From Nemertoderma westbladi (lineage: Eukaryota > Xenacoelomorpha > Nemertodermatida > Nemertodermatidae), in contig JAUCBJ010003490.1 of the NCBI GenBank assembly GCA_032718475.1, positions 1-48,563 on the forward strand: 48,563 bases of DNA, given 5' to 3'. A model generated the notes under the pieces. The model had not been told where the DNA came from and searched no databases. It saw only the letters and a list, made by a program, of their open reading frames with translations. Each line of letters starts with the position of its first letter. The stretch's first letter is position 1. Below, piece after piece: positions 20,462 to 30,303 of the stretch. Both the position numbers and the translations under genes were made by a program.

Positions 20462-23261
20462 GGCCAGTTGTCCGATATTCTAATATCATCTATACAGCCG
20501 GTCCATCATCGTGGCCAGTTGTCCGATATTCTAATATCATCTATACAGCCGGTCCATCATCGTGGCCAGTTGTCCGATATTCTAATATCATCTATACAGC
20601 CGGTCCATCATCATGGCCAGTTGTCCGATATTCTAATATCATCTATACAGCCGGTCCATCATCGTGGCCAGTTGTCCGATATTCTAATATCATCTATACA
20701 GCCAGTCCATCATCGTGGCCAGCTGTCCGATATTCTAATATCATCTATACAGCCGGTCCATCATCGTGGCCAGTTGTCCGATATTCTAATATCATCTATA
20801 CAGCCGGTCCATCACCGTGGCCAGTTGTCCAATATTCTAATATCATCTATACAGCCGGTCCATCATCGTGGCCAGTTGTCCGATATTCTAATATCATCTA
20901 TACAGCCGGTCCATCATCGTGGCCAGTTGTCCGTTATTCTAATGTCATCTATACAGCCGGTCCATCATCGTGGCCATTTGTCCGATATTCTAATATCATC
21001 TATACAGCCAGTCCATCATCGTGGCCAGTTGTCCGATATTCTAATATCATCTATACAGCCGGTCCATCATCGTGGCCAGTTTTCCGATATTCTAATATCA
21101 TCTATACAGCCGGTCCATCATCGTGGCCAGTTGTCCGATATTCTAATATCATCTATACAGCCGGTCCATCACCGTGGCCAGTTGTCCAATATTCTAATAT
21201 CATCTATACAGCCGGTCCATCATCGTGGCCAGTTGTCCGATATTCTAATATCATCTATACAGCCGGTCCATCATCGTGGCCAGTTGTCCGATATTCTAAT
21301 ATCATCTATACAGCCGGTCCATCATCGTGGCCAGTTGTCCGATATTCTAATATCATCTATACAGCCAGTCCATCATCGTGGCCAGTTGTCCGATATTCTA
21401 ATATCATCTATACAGCCGGTCCATCATCGTGGCCAGTTGTCCGATATTCTAATATCATCTATACAGCCGGTCCATCATCGTGGCCAGTTGTCCGATATTC
21501 TAATATCATCTATACAGCTGGTCCATCATCGTGGCCAGTTGTCCGATATTCTAATATCATCTATACAGCCGGTCCATCATCGTGGCCAGTTGTCCGATAT
21601 TCTAATATCATCTATACAGCCGGTCCATCATCGTGGCCAGTTGTCCGATATTCTAATATCATCTATACAGCCGGTCCATCATCGTGGCCAGTTGTCCGAT
21701 ATTCTAATATCATCTATACAGCCGGTCCATCATCGTAGCCAGTTGTCCGATATTCTAATATCATCTATACAGCCGGTCCATCATCGTGGCCAGTTGTCCG
21801 ATATTCTAATATCATCTATACAGCCGGTCCATCATCGTGGCCAGTTGTCCGATATTCTAATATCATCTATACAGCCGGTCCATCATCGTGGCCAGTTGTC
21901 CGATATTCTAATATCATCTATACAGCCGGTCCATCATCGTGGCCAGTTGTCCGATATTCTAATATCATCTATACAGCCGGTCCATCATCGTAGCCAGTTG
22001 TCCGATATTCTAATATCATCTATACAGCCGGTCCATCATCGTGGCCAGTTGTCCGATATTCTAATATCATCTATACAGCCGGTCCATCATCGTGGCCAGT
22101 TGTCCGATATTCTAATATCATCTATACAGCCGGTCCATCATCGTAGCCAGTTGTCCGATATTCTAATATCATCTATACAGCCGGTCCATCATCGTGGCCA
22201 GTTGTCCGATATTCTAATATCATCTATACAGCCGGTCCATCATCGTGGCCAGTTGTCCGATATTCTAATATCATCTATACAGCCGGTCCATCATCGTGGC
22301 CAGTTGTCCGATATTCTAATATCATCTATACAGCCGGTCCATCATCGTGGCCAGTTGTCCGATATTCTAATATCTTCTATACAGCCGGTCCATCATCGTA
22401 GCCAGTTGTCCGATATTCTAATATCATCTATACAGCCGGTCCATCATCGTGGCCAGTTGTCCGATATTCTAATATCATCTATACAGCCGGTCCATCATCG
22501 TGGCCAGTTGTCCGATATTCTAATATCATCTATACAGCTGGTCCATCATCGTAGCCAGTTGTCCGATATTCTAATATCATCTATACAGCCGGTCCATCAT
22601 CGTGGCCAGTTGTCCGATATTGTAATATCATCTATACAGCCGGTCCATCATCGTGGCCAGTTGTCCGATATTCTAATATCATCTATACAGCCGGTCCATC
22701 ATCGTAGCCAGTTGTCCGATATTCTAATATCATCTATACAGCCGGTCCATCATCGTGGCCAGTTGTCCGATATTCTAATATCATCTATACAGCCGGTCCA
22801 TCATCGTGGCCAGTTGTCCGATATTCTAATATCATCTATAAAGCCGGTCCATCATCGTGGCCAGTTGTCCGATATTCTAATATCATCTATGCAGCCGGTC
22901 CATCATCGTGGCCAGTTGTCCGATATTCTAATATCATCTATGCAGCTGGTCCATCATCGTGGCCAGTTGTCCGATATTCTAATATCATCTATACAGCCGG
23001 TCCATCATCGTGGCCAGTTGTCCGATATTCTAATATCATCTATGCAGCCGGTCCATCATCGTGGCCAGTTGTCCGATATTCTAATATCATCTATACAGCC
23101 GGTCCATCATCGTGGCCAGTTGTCCGATATTCTAATATCATCTATACAGCCGGTCCATCATCGTGGCCAGTTGTCCGATATTCTAATATCATCTATAAAG
23201 CCGGTCCATCATCGTGGCCAGTTGTCCGATATTCTAATATCATCTATACAGCCGGTCCATC
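20462..23261. repeat. 51-bp satellite, 55 copies
   Basis: Tandem array of a 51-bp unit, GGCCAGTTGTCCGATATTCT then AATATCATCTATACAGCCGG and TCCATCATCGT. Unit starts at 20462 and 23216 are exactly 54 x 51 apart, so there is no net indel; the last unit is partial (46 bp). Each unit has a perfect foldback GATATT-CT-AATATC. Because 51 is a multiple of three and the unit has no stop in one frame, a 1003-codon frame (peptide repeat LSDILISSIQPVHHRGQ) runs through the array and 73 codons beyond. Variants include frequent amino-acid changes (GGC/AGC, CCG/CTG), so there is no sign of protein-level selection. Confidence 0.97.
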
Positions 23262-23659
23262 GGGTCCGCAGTATGAAATGCGTTACTCTGCGGATCATTA
23301 AAAACATATATCAGAATAAATTTTTATCGAATACAATTTTACTGCTGCAAAATAATTATTGCTGCGGTCTGGTCTCGAAACCAGTAAACAAAATCAAAGA
23401 TGAAATCGTGTGCTCTGCCGAAAGAGTTGAAATTTCGCACTCTATCACTAAATTAGTGAGAAAAACATTCTGTAAATAATTTTGTGATTGAAAGTAACAA
23501 TAGTGAGTCAAAACAGAGGGCCTATTTTCTTGCACTGTTTGCTAAAAATTTTAATGAGAAAAATTGGATTTTTAGATAAAAAAAAGTTATTTACTTTTGT
23601 GTCATACCGCATACCGAGTAGTTAATCAAATTAACGAAACTAGTCGAGAAATGCTGACA
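23262..23659. other. Spacer between two satellites
   Basis: AT-rich DNA between the 51-bp and 85-bp arrays. The tail of the satellite frame ends at 23479. No gene or promoter motif is recognised. Confidence 0.4.
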
Positions 23660-24752
23660 GAGGTTAAGTTAGTGTAAGTCCTACCTGGGACCCACGGTAG
23701 GGTCCCAGGACCCTGAGACCCTACCCTCAATACGGTAGAATAAAGAGGTTAAGTTAGTGTAAGTCCTACCTGGGACCCACGGTAGGGTCCCAGGACCCTG
23801 AGACCCTACCCTCAATACGGTAGAATAAAGAGGTTAAGTTAGTGTAAGTCCTACCTGGGACCCAGGGTAGGGTCCCAGGACCCTGAGACCCTACCCTCAA
23901 TACGGTAGAATAAAGAGGTTAAGTTAGTGTAAGTCCTACCTGGGACCCACGGTAGGGTCCCAGGACCCTGAGACCCTACCCTCAATACGGTAGAATAAAG
24001 AGGTTAAGTTAGTGTAAGTCCTGACCTGGAGCCACGGTAGGGTCCCAGGACCCTGAGACCCTACTAATAGGTAGAATAGAGGTTAAGTTAGTGTAAGTCC
24101 TACCTGGGACCCACGGTAGGGTCCCAGGACCCTGAGACCCTACCCTCAATACGGTAGAATAAAGAGGTTAAGTTAGTGTAAGTCCTACCTGGGACCCACG
24201 GTAGGGTCCCAGGACCCTGAGACCCTACCCTCAATACGGTAGAATAAAGAGGTTAAGTTAGTGTAAGTCCTACCTGGGACCCACGGTAGGGTCCCAGGAC
24301 CCTGAGACCCTACCCTCAATACGGTAGAATAAAGAGGTTAAGTTAGTGTAAGTCCTACCTGGGACCCACGGTAGGGTCCCAGGACCCTGAGACCCTACCC
24401 TCAATACGGTAGAATAAAGAGGTTAAGTTAGTGTAAGTCCTACCTGGGACCCACGGTAGGGTCCCAGGACCCTGAGACCCTACCCTCAATACGGTAGAAT
24501 AAAGAGGTTAAGTTAGTGTAAGTTTGAAACAGCCACGGTAGGGTCCCAGGACCCTGAGACCCTACCCTCAATACGGTAGAATAAAGAGGTTAAGTTAGTG
24601 TAAGTTTGAAATAGCCACGGTAGGGTCCCAGGACCCTGAGACCCTACCCTCAATACGGTAGAATAAAGAGGTTAAGTTAGTGTAAGTCCTACCTGGGACC
24701 CACGGTAGGGTCCCAGGACCCTGAGACCCTACCCTCAATACGGTAGAATAAA
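23660..24752. repeat. 85-bp satellite, 13 copies
   Basis: Thirteen tandem units of 85 bp starting GAGGTTAAGTTAGTGTAAGT, at 23660, 23745, 23830, 23915, 24000, 24079, 24164, 24249, 24334, 24419, 24504, 24586 and 24668. The unit at 24000 is 79 bp and those at 24504 and 24586 are 82 bp; the last two replace CCTACCTGGGACC with TTGAAA-A-AG, destroying one arm of a hairpin. The unit holds two overlapping inverted repeats: CCTGGGACCC-ACGGTA-GGGTCCCAGG (23684-23709) and GGTAGGGTC...GACCCTACC. Confidence 0.97.
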
Positions 24753-25134
24753 GACCATTTCAGTGAAATATACATATCCACCCATTTTTCCATAAATTAA
24801 TTGCTTGATTTAATGGCTAAATATTATTTCAAATACAAATTGATTAATAATATTGACTTCCTGATGAATGGGAATGTGGCATTCAGACTTGCTGACTTAA
24901 GCTTAAGGCAGCTTTCTGTCTTTAAAGACAAAATCAATTATCATTGATCAACATTGGTTCTCATTATGTTGCTAATTGGTTCTCATTACACTACACAATC
25001 CCGCACAACTCTTATTTATTTAGTACAAGCTGTGTGGTGTAATTGTTTTAAACAATATTGGACGTTTTGGTATCACTAGAATATTATTGTAATAATAATT
25101 AGATATTTATTAGCAGCAATAAATAGAACTGGAG
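24753..25134. other. AT-rich DNA upstream of the signal-peptide exon
   Basis: No repeat or gene recognised. It would contain the promoter and 5' untranslated region if the exon at 25135 is real, but no convincing TATA box or initiator can be singled out in such AT-rich DNA. Confidence 0.4.
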
Positions 25135-25210
25135 ATGAAAATGTATTATGCGCCCTGTTTATTTGCATTAATATCTATTACAATCCATGTATCTTCTGTT
25201 AGTGGCTTAG
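25135..25210 (+). CDS. Candidate first coding exon of a secreted protein
   Basis: An ATG at 25135 (with a second at 25141) opens a 25-codon frame with the textbook plan of a signal peptide: a short basic start (MKM), a hydrophobic core (YYAPCLFALISITIHV), then small and polar residues (SSVSG) suited to signal peptidase cleavage. It is followed directly by a consensus splice donor, G|GTAAGTT, at 25211, leaving a phase-1 junction. The combination is unlikely by chance and suggests the first exon of a host gene for a secreted or membrane protein. No downstream exon was found; the following sequence holds a broken gypsy fragment and a Harbinger exon on the other strand. The protein family cannot be told from 25 residues. 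Confidence 0.45.
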
Positions 25211-25464
25211 GTAAGTTAATTAATTTTTATTATTGGTGTAAATAAATAACCTTCATTAACATACTTTATATTGATATGGATTGACAAAAAATAATTTGTA
25301 ATGGAAATCATATTTTCAAAAAGGGAATCTGAAATCTGTCGGGTCAACACTTATAAAGTGTACTTTACACATGTGAGATAGTCCGCCCCCCTAGCATCAC
25401 TGTGTAGTGAGTATAAACTTTCTATAGAACCCACACAACCCTAAGAAACTATGCAGCTACTTCC
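25211..25464 (+). other. Putative intron start, no other feature
   Basis: If the exon at 25135-25210 is real, this is the beginning of its first intron. Nothing else is recognised apart from AT-rich sequence. Confidence 0.3.
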
Positions 25465-25915
25465 ATTTATTGGTTGCGGGTAATCAACCATTGTTTGGGT
25501 TCTACTGGGATCCGCAGTTGCATCAAGGGTGGACATGTAGATGCACAACCTTGCGAACCGTATGGCATTCTAGTAAAGTGATAATTACCATTGTGTATGG
25601 TGAAACCTGTTTTAATTTGGTCCTCATCCACGAGGCCTACCTGCCAAAACATGGAGCGGAAGTCGAAAGCAGTAAAATACTTAGGTTTTGCGGCCCCTAC
25701 CTCAGCAACCATTTCGTCAATGCGTGGGATAGGCCAAAACTGCGGAACTGAAACTAAATTTAAAACACGGAAATGTACTGCAAACCGTTAACCACCACAC
25801 GGCTTTCAGAACCAGAATAATTGGGGACGCCCATTCACCGGTACCTGTCCTAATTATGTTATGCTGTAATAAGTTATTTACTATATATACTCGGCCTAAT
25901 AAGCTGTATTTTGAG
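25465..25915 (-). pseudogene. Ty3/gypsy reverse transcriptase fragment
   Basis: Decayed piece of an LTR-retrotransposon polymerase. The upstream part (about 25915-25717) reads NNLLQHNIIRTGTGEWASPI, matching the conserved gypsy block ending in WASPIxLV. After frame disruption, the downstream part (25712-25467) reads EVGAAKPKYFTAFDFRSMFW, then DEDQIKTGFTI and FTRMPYGSQGC, the region holding the first catalytic aspartate (in FTAFDFRS) and the FxRMPFG block. The YxDD box, protease, RNase H, integrase and LTRs are absent. It is a fossil. It shares strand with the gag fragment at 45455-46036, but the distance gives no reason to link them. Confidence 0.8.
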
Positions 25916-25976
25916 GCCATTCAAAAATAGACCAGAAAAGTGACTTACAACAAATAAAATAAATTATTGCACTTAC

Positions 25977-26307
25977 CTGAAACCAAGAAACGAATTGTTA
26001 ATGTCAAACTCTCCTTTGCCGAGATTGCGTCTCTCATCATTGTATCCTTGATTCACTGTATCTCGCTTTGAAATCTTAGATCCAACAATGAGTAACTCTC
26101 TTGAACTTCAGCAGTCATTCTCAGAAATGAACGTAACTGCTGTGGATCTTTTATGGCTAGTTCTCTCATGAGAGCTCCGTGAGCTCCCAAAGTTTGATGT
26201 CCCTGGATCCATGAGCGAACCCAGTGCCATCTCTTCTCCCTTTGGTAGTGGTTGAAAACCACAATGGATGCCGCAACATGACGACGTTGATGGTCTATTC
26301 GAGACAT
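25977..26307 (-). pseudogene. PIF/Harbinger transposase N-terminal exon
   Basis: Starts MSRIDHQRRHVAASIVV and continues EKRWHWVRSWIQGHQTLGAH, LMRELAIKDPQQLRSFLRM and SYSLLD. This is the usual N-terminal pattern of PIF/Harbinger (HARBI1-like) nucleases: a W-rich segment, then L..EL...D...F..F.RM. The family's next block (KISKRDT, then MMRDAIS and LTLTIRFL) is readable after about 26075 but only by changing frame twice, so small indels have damaged it. At 25976 the sequence continues CAG|GTAAGT, a consensus splice donor, consistent with an intron-containing transposase gene. No catalytic DDE exon or inverted repeats were found nearby. Confidence 0.6.
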
Positions 26308-26509
26308 AGACCTGTAGTTGATACTGAGTGTTTGTTTAAAATATATAATGCATAAATTGTACAGGGGAATCAAAATTTATGCAAGCTACGAAATACAGAG
26401 AGATGTTGGCCATTTTATTATATTTTTACAATCACATGGAATTTTCGGCACTACTATGTTATGGGTACCCACTTTTTGACCATTTATTTGACAATGTTAA
26501 TGGCTTGAG

Positions 26510-26965
26510 GTCAATCTTGAGGTTTTTTGTTTTAGAACATTAATGTCATCTTCTGTTAGACGTTAGCTATTGTTTTTTTTTATGGTAGCTAGTGATTTCT
26601 TTTAGGTAGCTACTGTTTTTAAAATTACAAAACCAAATTTTTGTTACCTAATTTTTGATCAACTTTTTTACCATGTTATTGGATATTATCTTGATGTTTT
26701 TCATTCTAGAACATAAATTTCACCTTCTGAGAGAGGTTACCTATTATTTTTTTATTAAGGTAGCTAGTGTTTTTAAAGGTAGCTAGTGATCTTAAAATTA
26801 CAAAATAATATTTTGGACCATATTAATAGATATTATCAAGATGGTTTTTTGTTCGAGAAAATAAATTTTTTTCACCTTCTGAGAAAGGTTAGCTATTATT
26901 GTTTTATTATGGTAGCTACCGGTGGTCTTTTTAAAGGTAGCTAGTGATCTTAAAATTACAAAAGA
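26510..26965. repeat. Degenerate tandem repeat of about 155-170 bp
   Basis: Three diverged copies marked by CACCTTCTGAGAGAGGTTA or its variants (about 26545, 26715, 26870), each followed by GGTAGCTAGTG and AAAATTACAAAA. Spacing is about 170 and 153 bp. Not coding. Confidence 0.65.
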
Positions 26966-26987
26966 AATTTTGTAGTACCCCTTTTAT

Positions 26988-27155
26988 TGCTCCGTGTGAG
27001 GAGGGCCTGAGGTCCAGCAACAAGTTGCAGAAACAAGTTTCGGAAACAAGTTTCTGCTACTTGTTTCCCCAACTTATTTCTGTATGTGAGGGGGTTCAGC
27101 AACAAGTTTCAGAAACAAGTTGCAGAAACAAGTTGCTCCATGTGAGGGGGGCCTT
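26988..27155. repeat. Oligomeric repeat of AACAAGTTNC(A/G)GA motifs
   Basis: About 170 bp made of degenerate 12-bp words (CAGAAACAAGTT, CGGAAACAAGTT) and their partial reverse complements. It begins with GCTCCGTGTGAGG and ends with GCTCCATGTGAGG, so direct repeats bracket it. It looks like a small non-autonomous element, but terminal inverted repeats and target duplications are not clear. Confidence 0.55.
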
Positions 27156-27630
27156 ACACAATTATAGCATCTGCGGTTCTCATTACTATACACCATGTCC
27201 TAGAATATAGTGTTGTTATTCAGGTACCTGCCCCCCCCCCCCACAATTTTTCTACAAATCTTAATGAGATTGCATGAAATTTGTAAGAGAGTTAGTTTCA
27301 TCTCCCTTCTCCTTGCTGGGTGAGCCAAAATTCTTATTTTCGCTTTCATTCTTTAGCTACAAGCGTTTGAAAAAGGTGTCTCCGGCGATATTTCACAGGT
27401 CACAGTGCAATCATTCTTCAACCTTATAGTGAATCGATGGTACCAATAGAAAGCTGCCCATGCAAGGATTCCAAATAATGTAAAAATATTTGAATTTGGT
27501 TGGGAAATAGCTGAGATATGGGCATTCGAATGTTGCATGTATTTGCTTCCCCTTTATTCCATATAACGCATATCCGCTATAGATGATCTTAACAAATATT
27601 GTAATGGAGTATAGGGCCCAGTGGAATACA
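27156..27630. other. Unique DNA with a C-run
   Basis: Contains a run of 12 C (27231-27242). No gene, element or regulatory site recognised. Confidence 0.4.
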
Positions 27631-28060
27631 TCAACTGTATAGTACAACGTCTTCCCTCGGATATGGGTATCCGTTACTGATAATACTGTAAGAGTATAAA
27701 TTGAACTACCAACCCAGAACCCAATAGTATTTTGTCTATATATCCTATCATATTATATGTATAAAAAGTAAGTCGGTATGTAAGATATAAACATTATATA
27801 TGGATTTTCACATATCTGTATTACTTTTTTTTATTGTTTATGAAAGCTTATAATCATGGTATTGTATTGTATTGTTTATAACATAACTGTGTATTATTTT
27901 TGCTCTATGCTTTTGTAGAATATTTATCGGGCAACCAGAAGTTTTGAGATTTACTTATATTATTAAAGCCTAAAGGTAATTCTGAGGTTATTTGGTTTTC
28001 CATATAAAATTCGATCTATATTAATTTTATCATTATTTTGTCTAAAGTATTCTATATTAA
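27631..28060 (+). repeat. Tandem duplication, left copy before the MITE
   Basis: Homologous to 29671-30112. Shared landmarks in order are TCAACTGTAT, AATACTGTAAGAGTATAAAT, CTACCAACCCAG, CTGTATTACTTTT, GCAA(C/T)CAGAAGT(T/C)TTGAG and TCATTATTTTGTCTA. After the MITE the homology resumes at 29623-29670. The duplicated unit is therefore about 478 bp, once the 1.56-kb insertion is subtracted. Confidence 0.8.
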
Positions 28061-29626
28061 TTAACCCTATTAGTACCGGGCTATAAAATGTTGTACAAAT
28101 ACCGGGAGGGGGTCATATTGACCCCCCCCCTCTAAAATCTACAAATATTTACGAAAACGTCTGATTTTTTGTTTGTACGTAGGTATCACTTGTCTGGATC
28201 CGACCGAAAAAAAAAATTTTCGAAAAAATGTACTGGGGTGGTTCTATTGCAGCACCAAAATTACAAGTAGTGCACAATTTTCACAAAATTTGAAAGTTAC
28301 ATTTTCGGCTAATTATTTTTCAATACAGGTTTTTTGGGGTGCAAAATACATTGGAAAATATTTAAAAATGATATGATTACTATAAATGGCTGTTTAGTCC
28401 TCTCTGCGTAGGAAAGAAATGAAAAAAACAAGTAACCAGCACTTTTCAGTTAGAACACAAAATTTTGAATTCACTTATACGATGCTATAAATTCACATTT
28501 TCAGGTTTTCGAGGGCGCTGATTCTAATGGAATACATTTCTAATATGCCAGATCATTGCTACTTGTATTTTTCGGCGTAATTTAGCAAATTTTGGTGCTA
28601 GCACCAAATTTCGTACCCATCACCAAAAAGTACAAGTTTGCGATGTCCAGTGCTGTTTTTATTGATTCCATCGGATTCAGGACCCTCATAAACCCGTATA
28701 ACGCAAGAAACAAGGTGATACTATCTACTTATCAATTTGCATATTTTTCAAAATTTGGTGCTGGCACAACAATTTTCACCCACCGGCGAAAAATACAAGT
28801 TTGAGAACTCTTATGAAATTTTTACTGATTCCATTGAATTCAGAACCATCACAAACCCGTATAACGCAAGAAACAAGGTGACACAATCAATTGATATATT
28901 TGATGGTTTTCAAAATTTGGTGCTAGCACCACATTTTGCACCCACATCCGAAAAATACAAGTTTGAGATGTCTAGTTCGATAATTATATTTTCCATTGAA
29001 TTCAGAACAGCCATAAACCTCTAAAACGCAAGAAATAAATTGTCACAAGCAATTTTATATATTGAATGGATTTTCAAAATTTCGTGCTAGCACCAAAATT
29101 AGCACACAGCACCGAAAAATACAAGTTTGATACGCTTGGTTCAACTCGTATATATTTCATCGAATCCAGAACCTCAAAAAACCCCAATTGCGTAAAAAAC
29201 AAGTTTCAAACAATCAATTTACAAAATTGACTTATTTCAAAATTTGGTGCTGGCACCAAAATTTGGCACCCATCGAAAAAAACAAGTTTGAAATTTCTAA
29301 ATCAATTTATATGAATTCCATCCAATTTCTAAGACCAAAAAACCGGTGTAAATCAAAAATAGAGATGTTACAATTCATATTTAATGAAATGTAATTTTCA
29401 AAAAACGTCTCAAAAAAAGTGCCAAAAGTAGGGTTTAAAAATGGTGCTATAACTCGAAAAGTACCGAATATTTTTGAAAACGGTTTTCACTACCATGAAG
29501 ACAATAGATTTTTAGGAAAAGTCATAAAATTTCAGATTCCCAACTGCGTATGTTTCGGAATTATAATAAAAAAACCACGGGGGGGGGGGGTCATATTGAC
29601 CCCCCCCCCGGGTTTAATAGGGTTGG
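28061..29626 (+). mobile_element. pB-MITE, complete copy 2 (piggyBac-like)
   Basis: Element of 1558 bp (28065-29622), the reverse-orientation partner of the copy at 11474-13038. The left target site is TTAA (28061-28064); the right one now reads TTGG (29623-29626), a decayed duplication. Both subterminal foldbacks are clear here: GGGGGTCA-TAT-TGACCCCC at 28118-28136 and 29586-29604, with long G and C runs. It has no transposase gene. The homologous empty site at about 30125-30140 reads TTAATAAAACTCC, which confirms that the sequence was inserted and marks its limits. Confidence 0.87.
28560..29270. repeat. 163-bp palindrome-centred subrepeats in pB-MITE copy 2
   Basis: Five subrepeats centred at about 28594, 28757, 28919, 29082 and 29246. 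The first centre is a perfect 18-bp palindrome TTTGGTGCTAGCACCAAA (28591-28608); others have GGTGCTGGCACC or CGTGCTAGCACC. Each is joined to AAAAATACAAGTTTGAGATG, a segment around CCAT-GAATTCAGAACC, and CGTATAACGCAAGAAACAAG. Confidence 0.85.
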
Positions 29627-29670
29627 GAACTCCTATATACTACCATGATCTAACTAATAACTAGAAACGT

Positions 29671-30173
29671 TCAACTGTATGGAACAATAATGTACGATAC
29701 TAATAATACTGTAAGAGTATAAATTGAGCTACCAACCCAGTCTATACATCCTATCATATACTATATGTATAGATCTGTATTACTTTTCTTTTATTGTCTA
29801 TAAAAGCTTCAAATCGGTTTATTGAATTGTGTTTATATTACGATAAATAACTTCTATTTTTTTAGATTTTCTTTTTTCTCTATGATGCTGTTTCGTTTTT
29901 TTTTACATAGAAGACTTATACATGCAATCAGAAGTCTTGAGATTTACTGAGAGATTTACCTAGTAATAGATACATACATAGATATAGGTAGATATATTAT
30001 GCATAATATAATCAATAAGCATTAATAAAACCTAAAGTTATCATTGAGATTGTTTGGTTTCAGTTAATATTAATTTTTATCATTATTTTGTCTAGGCCTA
30101 CAGTATACCATATGTTGAATGGGTAAATTAATAAAACTCCTATCTAAATGTGCTACCGTAATCTAATTAAATA
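29671..30173 (+). repeat. Tandem duplication, right copy with the empty site
   Basis: Second copy of the 478-bp unit. It aligns to 27631-28060 and then, without interruption, to 29627-29670. The position where copy 1 carries the pB-MITE is uninterrupted here (30125-30140). Small indels separate the copies, so the duplication is not recent. Confidence 0.78.
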
Positions 30174-30303
30174 ATAACTAGTTTATCGTGGGTCTCACTG
30201 CTAGAGTTTGTTACCGGTGCACCTCACTACTAGTGGTACAAAATATTTAACTGTAACGAACACTTATTTGCCCTTCCAGATTTGATCTAAAATAATTTAA
30301 CCT

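Noticed and set aside
20468-23479. A 1003-residue repetitive protein gene
   Set aside because: The frame results from a 51-bp stop-free unit without indels. Substitutions often change amino acids and no start context, splice site or domain supports a gene. Kept as a satellite, with the open frame noted.
23660-24752. Telomere-like or U1-binding splice-donor array (TTAAGTTAGTGTAAGT)
   Set aside because: The words resemble TTAGG-type repeats and GTAAGT donors, but the 85-bp period and lack of flanking exons give no support.
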